DNA of 6,380 nucleotides. Origin: an uncultured Helicobacteraceae bacterium. GTDB taxonomy: Bacteria; Campylobacterota; Campylobacteria; Campylobacterales; Sulfurimonadaceae. The number at the start of each line of letters is the position of its first letter. Position 1 is the first letter of the stretch. The stretch spans positions 1-6,380 of the forward strand of contig CAIUZU010000223.1 in NCBI GenBank assembly GCA_903903705.1, in the 5' to 3' direction. A program made the position numbers and the translations under genes. Of this stretch, positions 1 through 6,380 are shown piece after piece. The notes beneath the pieces were generated by a model. The model saw nothing but the letters and a program-made list of their open reading frames with translations. It was not told the origin of the DNA and did not search any database.

Positions 1-2
1 CA

Positions 3-950
<948 letters not shown>

Positions 951-970
<20 letters not shown>

Positions 971-1886
971 CAGTTACTCTTTTACCGTTTATGTAAGATA
1001 GAGCATCCATCTCGTTTTTTGATTCGGGCTGCACGCTTAAAACCTTAATCGTTCCTTTTTTGCATCCGACTAAAATACCGTCTTTTTCCAAATCTAAAAT
1101 TTTTCCGTTCTCGTTTTGGCTCTCATTTTCAATAAGCTCTATTTTTTTAAGCTTTAGCCCGGAGCTTAAATATATTCCCGGCCATGGAGTAAATGCACGA
1201 TACTTATTAAATAGTCTATTTGCATCATCAAACTCAACTTCACCGTCTTGTTTACTTATTTTTTTACAGTGTGATGATGCAAGTTCATCCTGTTTTACAT
1301 GAGGATATGAGTTGAAATTTTCCAACACATCAATAGTTAATTCACATGCAACATCAGTGAGCCTGTCAAACAACGATTCAGACATCTCCGTTTTACCTAT
1401 ATCAATCTCTTTGATTTTGATTATATCTCCGGTATCAAGACCCTCATCCATCAACATGGCAGTAACGCCAGTTTTAGTGTCTCCGTTTAAAAGAGCCTGT
1501 TGAATTGGGCTTGCACCTCTGTAGCGAGGCAATATAGAAGCGTGTAAATTTATGGAAGGAGCATGTCTAAGCACCTCTGGCGGTAAGATTTGCCCATATG
1601 CGGCTACGATAATATAGTCACATTCGATATTTTTTAGCTCTTTTATTGTATTTTCTTCTCTAAGTCTATTTGGCTGATAAACGGCAATAGCGTTTTGGAG
1701 TGCAATAGTTTTTACAATCGGAGGAGTTAAAACTTTTTTTCTTCCTATGGGTTTATCAGGTTGCGTATAAACCGCTACGACATCCATACCCTTAGTATCT
1801 ATAATTTTTTGTAAAATACGCCCGGCATAATCCGGTGTTCCCATAAAAATTATTTTTATCCCAAGGGCACTTGTTTCACTGCGCAT
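951..1886 (-). CDS. fmt: methionyl-tRNA formyltransferase
   Basis: Fmt transfers a formyl group from 10-formyltetrahydrofolate to methionyl-initiator tRNA, which starts bacterial translation. The N-terminal Rossmann-like domain opens with IIFMGTPDYAG at 12-22. The active site SINLHASILPRYRGASP at 111-127 holds the catalytic Asn113 and His115, and GLDTGD at 149-154 supplies Asp151. The tRNA-binding C-terminal domain runs from about residue 205 and includes FTPWPGIYL. Its 311 residues are normal length. The ATG at 1886 lies inside the proB tail (11-nt overlap) and has AAAGG about six bases upstream. The later ATG at residue 15 would cut off the first beta strand, so the longer start is preferred. 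Close overlaps on both sides place it inside the obgE-proB-fmt-birA-parA operon. Confidence 0.95.
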
Positions 1887-2649
1887 ACTTGCCTTTGGTA
1901 AAGAGAGTTCCGCCTACGTGCTTATTTTCTAACATAAGACTTTTGATATCTCTTAAATCATATCCGCTTGTCAAAACCATATCAATACCGTATGTTAAGA
2001 GATAATTTGCAGCTTTTAGCTTTGTCAAGATCCCGCCTGTAGCAAAAGCACAATTTGGAGTAGCCTCTTTTTCCAGCTCATCTTTGTCAATAGTGTTAAC
2101 AATTTTTAAAATCTTCGCATCTTCAAATTTTCTAGGATCTTTATCATAGTAAGCATCTATGTCAGAGAGGATAATCAGCAAATCTGAATTTGTGTGTTTT
2201 GCGACATAAGCCGATAACTGATCATTATCCCCGACAACAAGCTCTTTTGTCGTCGTCGCATCATTTTCATTTACAATCGGGATTACACCGTTTGATAAAA
2301 GAGTGTCAACAGTGTCTTTTATTTTTTTGCTCTCGTCTTCTATATTGAAATTTGCGGCAGTAACTAAAACCTGTGCAGTAAGTATCCCGTGAGTTGCAAA
2401 CTTTTTACCGTATTTTCTCATCAATATCGGCTGACCGATCGATGCTAGAGCTTGTTTATTTTGAAGAATAGCTCTGTCTAGCTTTAGTGCCGTATAACCC
2501 GCGGCAACTGCACCTGAAGAGACAAGTATAACTTCATTTGTTTCTCTAAGTTCTACTAAAAAATCAACCAATGTTCTCATTCGCTCTAATGCTATGGCGT
2601 CATTTTCAGTTAATACGGCACTTCCTACTTTTACAACTACTCTTCTCAT
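1876..2649 (-). CDS. proB: glutamate 5-kinase, short form without PUA domain
   Basis: ProB phosphorylates the gamma-carboxylate of glutamate with ATP, the first and normally feedback-controlled step of proline synthesis. The amino-acid-kinase fold is clear: VVKVGSAVL at 5-13, VSSGAVAAG at 43-51, IVNENDAT at 125-132, GDNDQLSA at 140-147, LSDIDAYYDKDPR at 161-173 and TGGILTKLKAA at 204-214. The protein ends at 257 residues straight after the kinase domain, whereas E. coli ProB is about 367 residues with a C-terminal PUA domain. A short form is usual in Campylobacterota as far as I recall. The ATG is five bases after the obgE stop and has no good Shine-Dalgarno sequence of its own (mainly a run of A), so coupling to obgE is likely. 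The ProA partner is not in the window. Confidence 0.94.
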   Translation of the reverse strand: MRRVVVKVGSAVLTENDAIALERMRTLVDFLVELRETNEVILVSSGAVAAGYTALKLDRAILQNKQALASIGQPILMRKYGKKFATHGILTAQVLVTAANFNIEDESKKIKDTVDTLLSNGVIPIVNENDATTTKELVVGDNDQLSAYVAKHTNSDLLIILSDIDAYYDKDPRKFEDAKILKIVNTIDKDELEKEATPNCAFATGGILTKLKAANYLLTYGIDMVLTSGYDLRDIKSLMLENKHVGGTLFTKGKYAQ

Positions 2650-2654
2650 TTTTT

Positions 2655-3761
2655 TTATCGCTCGACTCTATTTGATTGAACTAAGTTAAACAATGCATGT
2701 CTTAACGGTTTTATATTTTTATGTGTCGCTGAAGATATCGGCATAACAAAATATGGCAAGTTTTTATCATATCCAAGCGTCTCATCTGCATTCTCTTGAA
2801 TAAAATATGGTATCGACTCATCAAAATCTAAATCACTATTTTTTGTAGCTTTTACCCCAACCATCTCTAAAAAGCCACTTACGAGATCATTTATCTCTTC
2901 CGGCGGAACAATATCCGCTCTTGTTAGAGCTATAGCATACTGGCTCGCTGCCAATTTATCAGAAAAAAGTGCTACTTCGTTTTTTAGTGTCTCAATCTGC
3001 TCTTTTAGATCTCTGTATGAAGCCAAATCTATCATAAAAAGAAGAATTTTTGTTCTTTCTATATGTCTTAAAAACTCTATTCCAAGACCTTTGCCCTCAT
3101 GTGCTCCGCCGATGATACCCGGAATGTCCGCCATGATAAATGACTCGAAATCACCGATATTTACCTGTCCAAGTTTTGGCGTAAGCGTCGTAAACTCATA
3201 GTTTGCAATTTCAGGACGAGCATTTGAAAGTGTTGAGATTAATGTAGATTTTCCTACATTTGGAAAACCGACTAAGCCGACATCGGCAATCAGTTTAAGT
3301 TCAAGCTTTACGGCTCTCGTCTCACCTTTCTCTCCGGGCTGTGCATACGTAGGTCTTTGGTTTGTAGAAGATTTAAAGTGAGTATTCCCGAGTCCGCCTC
3401 TTCCGCCTGTTATAAAAAGCTCTTCTTGTCCGTCTTTTAACATATCAAACAGTACTTCGCCGCTGTCCGCATCGATTATCTGTGTACCAGGTGGCACTAT
3501 GATAATTTTTTTAGCACCGGATTTTCCCGCCATATTTGAACTCTCGCCCGTAGCACCGTTATCAGCTTTTATATGCATCTTCTTTTGAAAGTGTGAGAGA
3601 GTATGTGTATTATTGTCACATTTAAACCAGATATCACCACCTTTTCCGCCGTCTCCGCCGTTAGGTCCACCGTTTAAAACAAATTTTTCACGACGAAACG
3701 CAACACAACCCGGTCCGCCTTTTCCAGAAGAGACTGTAAGTTCGACACTATCTATAAACAT
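2655..3761 (-). CDS. obgE: Obg/CgtA family ribosome-assembly GTPase
   Basis: Obg is an essential GTPase that binds the large ribosomal subunit late in assembly and links it to growth control. The N-terminal Obg fold covers about residues 1-158 and is glycine-rich ([13 protein letters not shown] at 31-43). The G domain follows: G1 GFPNVGKST at 165-173, G2 around the TT at 191-192, G3 DIPG at 212-215, G4 TRAD at 280-283 and G5 SSA at 343-345. G4 keeps its Asp but has Thr-Arg in place of the usual Asn-Lys. A segment of roughly 35 residues rich in Asp, Glu and Tyr (about 303-337) separates G4 from G5. At 368 residues there is no C-terminal OCT domain. The ATG has TAAGGA five bases upstream. It is the first gene after the rpmA terminator and probably has its own promoter. 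Confidence 0.95.
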   Translation of the reverse strand: MFIDSVELTVSSGKGGPGCVAFRREKFVLNGGPNGGDGGKGGDIWFKCDNNTHTLSHFQKKMHIKADNGATGESSNMAGKSGAKKIIIVPPGTQIIDADSGEVLFDMLKDGQEELFITGGRGGLGNTHFKSSTNQRPTYAQPGEKGETRAVKLELKLIADVGLVGFPNVGKSTLISTLSNARPEIANYEFTTLTPKLGQVNIGDFESFIMADIPGIIGGAHEGKGLGIEFLRHIERTKILLFMIDLASYRDLKEQIETLKNEVALFSDKLAASQYAIALTRADIVPPEEINDLVSGFLEMVGVKATKNSDLDFDESIPYFIQENADETLGYDKNLPYFVMPISSATHKNIKPLRHALFNLVQSNRVER

Positions 3762-3766
3762 GAAAA

Positions 3767-3772
3767 TCCTTA
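3767..3772 (-). promoter_or_regulatory. ribosome binding site of obgE
   Basis: TAAGGA on the minus strand, with five bases between it and the obgE ATG at 3761. It supports that start. Confidence 0.7.
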
Positions 3773-3781
3773 ATGTACATC

Positions 3782-3806
3782 ATAATATTTTTGTATTAAT
3801 ACAAAA
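3782..3806 (-). promoter_or_regulatory. candidate obgE promoter with an 18-bp palindromic operator-like site
   Basis: Bases 3789-3806 form the perfect palindrome TTTTGTATTAATACAAAA. Directly downstream in the direction of obgE, bases 3782-3787 read TATTAT on the minus strand, a possible -10 box that would start transcription near 3775 and leave a leader of about 14 bases. The palindrome would then occupy roughly the -15 to -35 region, where a dimeric regulator could block or aid RNA polymerase. The symmetry is certain. The promoter and operator roles are inferred, and AT-rich DNA yields such symmetry more easily than average DNA. Confidence 0.4.
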
Positions 3807-3882
3807 TACTTAAAAATTAACTATAACAAAGCAAACTATTAAATATTTCAGAAGTTTTCGGCGTTAAACCGTGTGTAGAGGT

Positions 3883-3910
3883 AAAAATATTTGGGACGAA
3901 CCCAAATATT
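3883..3910 (-). terminator. intrinsic terminator of rplU-rpmA
   Basis: Bases 3886-3895 and 3901-3910 are perfectly complementary 10-mers (AATATTTGGG and CCCAAATATT) around a 5-base loop. On the minus strand the stem starts five bases after the rpmA stop and ends in a run of five T (3887-3883), the expected form of a rho-independent terminator. The three G:C pairs lie next to the loop and the base of the stem is A:T, so it is modest in strength and some readthrough into obgE is possible. Because the stem is symmetric it could act on plus-strand transcripts too, but there is no plus-strand gene here. Confidence 0.75.
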
Positions 3911-3915
3911 ATAAA

Positions 3916-4173
3916 TTATGCAGCTGGAACGATTGAAACTTGTTGGCGTTTTTTATCTTTTCTATGAAATAAAACAGTACCTTCAACAAGAGCAAAAATT
4001 GTATGATCTTTACCCATACCTACGTTTTTACCCGGATGAATTTTAGTTCCTCTTTGGCGAATAATAATGTTACCGGCTACTACAGCTTCTCCACCATACT
4101 TCTTTACACCGAGTCTTCTACCAGCCGAGTCACGATTATTCTGTGTACTACCTTGACCTTTTTTATGTGCCAT
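3916..4173 (-). CDS. rpmA: 50S ribosomal protein bL27
   Basis: bL27 is a small basic protein of the large ribosomal subunit whose flexible N-terminus reaches toward the peptidyl transferase centre. The sequence begins [16 protein letters not shown] and contains [12 protein letters not shown] (18-29), [21 protein letters not shown] (37-57) and the [10 protein letters not shown] strand (60-69), all diagnostic. Its 85 residues are full length. It has the classic short MAHKK start, so there is no cleavable N-terminal extension of the kind found in Firmicutes. TAAGGAG lies seven bases before the ATG. It follows rplU by 31 bases in the usual rplU-rpmA order. Confidence 0.98.
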   Translation of the reverse strand: MAHKKGQGSTQNNRDSAGRRLGVKKYGGEAVVAGNIIIRQRGTKIHPGKNVGMGKDHTIFALVEGTVLFHRKDKKRQQVSIVPAA

Positions 4174-4180
4174 CTTGGAT

Positions 4181-4187
4181 CTCCTTA
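4181..4187 (-). promoter_or_regulatory. ribosome binding site of rpmA
   Basis: TAAGGAG on the minus strand, seven bases before the rpmA ATG. It is the strongest Shine-Dalgarno match in the window, in keeping with a highly expressed ribosomal protein. Confidence 0.75.
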
Positions 4188-4204
4188 GTTAATTTACAGC
4201 TATA

Positions 4205-4513
4205 TTATGCTGATATTTTAGTGATGCGAACACGCGTGAAGTCTCTTCTGAAACCTCTCTTCACTTTACTGTCTTTACGACGACGTTTCTTGAAAGTAAT
4301 AACTTTTCTTTCACGACCCTCATTAATAACCTCAGCAGTTACAACAGCACCGCTAACATACGGTGCTCCAACTTTAAGCTCACCTGCGTTAACAGCTAAA
4401 ACTTCTTTAATCTCGATTGAAGCTTTCGGCTCAAGAGACATTTTATCTAATAATAAAATATCACCCTCTTGAACTTTATACTGCTTGCCACCGTTTTTGA
4501 TAATTGCGTACAT
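4205..4513 (-). CDS. rplU: 50S ribosomal protein bL21
   Basis: bL21 binds 23S rRNA in the large ribosomal subunit. The start [18 protein letters not shown], the [15 protein letters not shown] segment and the basic [17 protein letters not shown] stretch followed by a TRVRITKI tail are typical of the family. I place the start at the ATG at 4513 (102 residues) and not the in-frame TTG at 4519. AAGGA at 4521-4525 is seven bases from the ATG but only one base from the TTG, and the family normally begins MYAII or MYAVI. It is the first gene of the rplU-rpmA unit, with a likely promoter just upstream. Confidence 0.97.
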   Translation of the reverse strand: MYAIIKNGGKQYKVQEGDILLLDKMSLEPKASIEIKEVLAVNAGELKVGAPYVSGAVVTAEVINEGRERKVITFKKRRRKDSKVKRGFRRDFTRVRITKISA

Positions 4514-4520
4514 GTACAAT

Positions 4521-4525
4521 TCCTT
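4521..4525 (-). promoter_or_regulatory. ribosome binding site that fixes the rplU start
   Basis: AAGGA on the minus strand, seven bases before the ATG at 4513. The competing TTG at 4519 is too close to it to be used. Confidence 0.7.
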
Positions 4526-4556
4526 AAAATCTTTATAAATCTACAAAAAGTCCGGA

Positions 4557-4562
4557 ATTGTA
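4557..4562 (-). promoter_or_regulatory. candidate -10 box of the rplU-rpmA promoter
   Basis: TACAAT on the minus strand, within GATACAATTCC, resembles the sigma-70 -10 box of Campylobacterota, where AT-rich upstream DNA often replaces a clear -35 box. Transcription would begin near 4550, leaving a leader of about 37 bases. Upstream sequence to 4676 is AT-rich with no obvious -35 hexamer. I see no other gene or clear terminator in the 4514-4676 gap. Confidence 0.45.
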
Positions 4563-4676
4563 TCTAATCAAGCTTTAAGTTTTGTTTAATTCTTACCTTA
4601 ATTTCAATATATCCTTAAATCGGATTAATTTAATTTTACTTATTTACTCATGTCATAAACGTCAACAGAGCTATTT

Positions 4677-6323
4677 TCACACTTCCTTTAGTCTTTGAGG
4701 CGTTTTAATTTGACATGTTTTATATACAAACTCATATCTTAGTTTATGAAAAAGGCTGTCTTTGTCCCAAAACTCGGCATACATGACTTTTAACTCCTCC
4801 TCTTTTTTTTGCTCCATCATATCGCTATCATTTAAGACTCGTTCCTCTTTCTCATATAAAAAATCATTATATTTATCTTCATCGTGTATCAATGCCTGAG
4901 CAAATTCATTTACGGACTCAAAATAATTTTTATCTTCATAAACCTTATCCATCATGCCAATCTCAAAAGCTCTCTTTACGCTTATAGGCAGACACTCACT
5001 CAAAAGCCTATCTGCCGTCTCTTTTGTAACTCTTTTTTCTAAAGTGTAGGTATGGTATTCGCTTCCGCTAAGACCCAAAGTTTTGTAGTGAGGGTTTAGA
5101 ACAACTCCCTCTTTTGCAACGACATAGTCACATGCAAGAGCTAAAAAAATTCCGCCTGCTCCTGCGTTTTTACCCAAAGATGCAACGGTTACGATATCAT
5201 CTGCACATAAAATGGACTTCACCACATCGTTCATTGCATTTATGTTGCTCCAGCCGTCTTCTCCTTGTTTTTTAGAGTCTTCAAGTATATTTAGATGTAT
5301 CCCGTTGCTAAAAAAATCTTCTCCGCCCATCAAAACAACGACTTTATGGCTCTCTTTTAGATACTCAAAAGCATACTTGAGCCTTATGCACTGTTCAGAA
5401 CTCATAGCGCCGTTATGAAAATTAAAGTACATGTAGCATACTTCAGAGATACTTTTGTAGCTAATCTCGTGAAAAGTTTTCTCTCCATACTCCACAACAA
5501 GAGGAGTACGAACCTCTTTTACACCCTTAATCTTCTCTTTTAAAACATAAGTAGAGGGAAGTTTGAACCTGCCTACTTCTAACATGTGGCTTATCCATAA
5601 AGCGCCGTCAATAGTTCCGACACAGATAGCACCGTCTCTTTTAGCAATTATCTCTTTTGGATCTCCCTTTAAACTCTCCTCTTGCCAAGCTCCAAAGAGG
5701 TAACACTCTACTCCAAAAAACTCATCTTTTACACCCGGAAAACTATCGCTTACATGTATCTTTTTTATAATCTCTTTTGTCGTATCTCTTTGCCAATCTA
5801 TAGCTCTATCTTCTTGTGTTAGATATGGATGAATCGTGGTTTTTAGCTGAGGAGTGGGTTTAAACTCTCTCTCACTTAAGTTTTCAAGCAAAATTTTGAG
5901 TGCTTTTGAAGTAGCGTTCGCCACCTCGTTTCTGTAGAGTGAAGCCTTGTATGTATCTCTCATGTTAAAGCTTGCTTGTGCGTATATATCTCCGCCGTCA
6001 AACTCTTCGTTGGCTCTAAGGATGACGACTCCCCACTCCTTTTTATCATCCCTTATGGCATGGTCTAACGCATTATGACCTCTATCGCCTCTGATACCGG
6101 GATGAAGTATAAAAGTGGGCATATTTAAAAACAGCTCTTTTGGAATGTACTTTTTCAAGTAAGGGCAAAAGATGATATCGGGCTTAAATCTTTGCACCTC
6201 CTCTATCATCTCTTTGTCACTTGTTGAAAACTGTACCGAAACTACATGTTGCATATCTCGAAGCTCACAAAAAACTCTTTGGCTCAGAGAGTTAAAGGCA
6301 GATACTATTAGAAGAATTCTCAT
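4677..6323 (-). CDS. hoxX: HypX/HoxX, CO-ligand synthesis protein for [NiFe]-hydrogenase maturation
   Basis: HypX/HoxX makes the active-site CO ligand of [NiFe]-hydrogenases under aerobic conditions. In the accepted model a formyl group passes from formyl-tetrahydrofolate to CoA in the N-terminal half, and formyl-CoA is decarbonylated to CO in the C-terminal half. Here residues 1 to about 270 resemble formyltransferases: ILHPGIRGDRG (72-82) carries the active-site His74, and FDGGD (108-112) aligns with the LDTGD of Fmt, giving Asp109. Residues from about 285 to 480 are crotonase-like, with the oxyanion-hole stretches FFSNGIHLN (337-345) and GKNAGAGGIFLALACDYVVA (384-403). YKTLGLSGSEYHTY (413-426) probably holds the catalytic Tyr and Glu, with Y413 and E422 my best candidates. 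The last 70 or so residues are charged and helical. The 548-residue length is normal. Its ATG overlaps the stop of the gene before it, suggesting co-transcription. No hydrogenase subunit lies in the window. Confidence 0.92.
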   Translation of the reverse strand: MRILLIVSAFNSLSQRVFCELRDMQHVVSVQFSTSDKEMIEEVQRFKPDIIFCPYLKKYIPKELFLNMPTFILHPGIRGDRGHNALDHAIRDDKKEWGVVILRANEEFDGGDIYAQASFNMRDTYKASLYRNEVANATSKALKILLENLSEREFKPTPQLKTTIHPYLTQEDRAIDWQRDTTKEIIKKIHVSDSFPGVKDEFFGVECYLFGAWQEESLKGDPKEIIAKRDGAICVGTIDGALWISHMLEVGRFKLPSTYVLKEKIKGVKEVRTPLVVEYGEKTFHEISYKSISEVCYMYFNFHNGAMSSEQCIRLKYAFEYLKESHKVVVLMGGEDFFSNGIHLNILEDSKKQGEDGWSNINAMNDVVKSILCADDIVTVASLGKNAGAGGIFLALACDYVVAKEGVVLNPHYKTLGLSGSEYHTYTLEKRVTKETADRLLSECLPISVKRAFEIGMMDKVYEDKNYFESVNEFAQALIHDEDKYNDFLYEKEERVLNDSDMMEQKKEEELKVMYAEFWDKDSLFHKLRYEFVYKTCQIKTPQRLKEV

Positions 6324-6380
6324 ATCAGATCTAACTCTTCGCTTATATCTTTGATGAGTTTGCTTAGTGGGCGTTTATTA
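6320..6380 (-). CDS. C-terminal end of an unidentified protein upstream of hoxX (partial)
   Basis: A minus-strand frame is open from the window edge to a TGA at 6322-6320 and encodes the 19-residue tail NKRPLSKLIKDISEELDLI. The TGA shares four bases with the hoxX ATG (ATGA), the usual sign of translationally coupled operon partners. Of the other two frames, the hoxX one has TAA TAA at the window edge. The tail is amphipathic and helix-like but too short to assign to a family. Its position suggests another hydrogenase accessory or regulatory gene; that is inference only. Confidence 0.6.
   Translation of the reverse strand, partial: NKRPLSKLIKDISEELDLI

Noticed and set aside
1060..1503. Two plus-strand open frames opposite fmt, rich in Ser, Phe and Ile
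   Set aside because: They are antisense to a firm fmt gene and have low-complexity composition with no family signature or ribosome binding site.
3613..3813. Plus-strand open frame with a proline-rich start opposite the obgE N-terminus
   Set aside because: The proline run is just the complement of the glycine codons of the Obg domain.
4003..4472. Plus-strand open frames opposite rpmA and rplU
   Set aside because: They are antisense to two certain ribosomal protein genes and have no features of their own.
4514..4519. Longer rplU start at an in-frame TTG, adding two residues
   Set aside because: It is one base from the Shine-Dalgarno sequence, too close to be used, and the family begins at the following ATG.
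4600..4676. Terminator after hoxX
   Set aside because: Only a 4-bp inverted match (ATCC/GGAT) was found, with no T-run. It is too weak to call, so hoxX may read into rplU or end in a factor-dependent way.
5212..5418. Plus-strand open frame inside hoxX
   Set aside because: It is opposite the conserved crotonase-like domain and has no supporting motif.

Overview
The window is AT-rich and reads as chromosomal DNA from a campylobacterotal (epsilonproteobacterial) chemolithotroph. Sulfurimonas or a close relative is my best guess, from protein style and gene order; no search was run. Every recognisable gene lies on the minus strand, so transcription runs from high to low coordinates.

In transcription order, the first piece (6320-6380) is the last 19 codons of an unidentified gene, whose TGA overlaps the ATG of hoxX/hypX. 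HoxX (4677-6323) is a two-domain protein, formyltransferase-like then crotonase-like, that supplies the CO ligand for [NiFe]-hydrogenase maturation. A 163-base gap with a likely promoter leads to rplU (bL21) and rpmA (bL27). A 10-bp perfect hairpin with a T-run follows five bases after the rpmA stop and probably terminates that ribosomal-protein transcript. The remaining gap before obgE carries an 18-bp perfect palindrome overlapping a possible promoter.

obgE, proB, fmt, birA and parA then form a very tight run: a 5-nt gap, an 11-nt overlap, a 20-nt overlap and a 4-nt ATGA overlap. This implies one transcript with translational coupling. The products cover ribosome assembly GTPase, first step of proline synthesis, initiator-tRNA formylation, biotinylation of carboxyl carriers, and chromosome partitioning. 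They share growth and translation roles more than a pathway. A string of this kind next to rplU-rpmA fits the conserved housekeeping neighbourhood of Campylobacterota as I remember it.

The clearest anomaly is at the left edge. The ParA frame matches the family for about 100 residues, then switches to unrelated residues and stops at base 3, before the Walker B motif. It could be a real disruption, an insertion junction or an assembly error at a contig end. I see no CRISPR, tRNA, rRNA, complete mobile element or defence system, and no convincing new multigene system. The other points of interest are the obgE palindrome and the hydrogenase-maturation gene beside ribosomal-protein genes.
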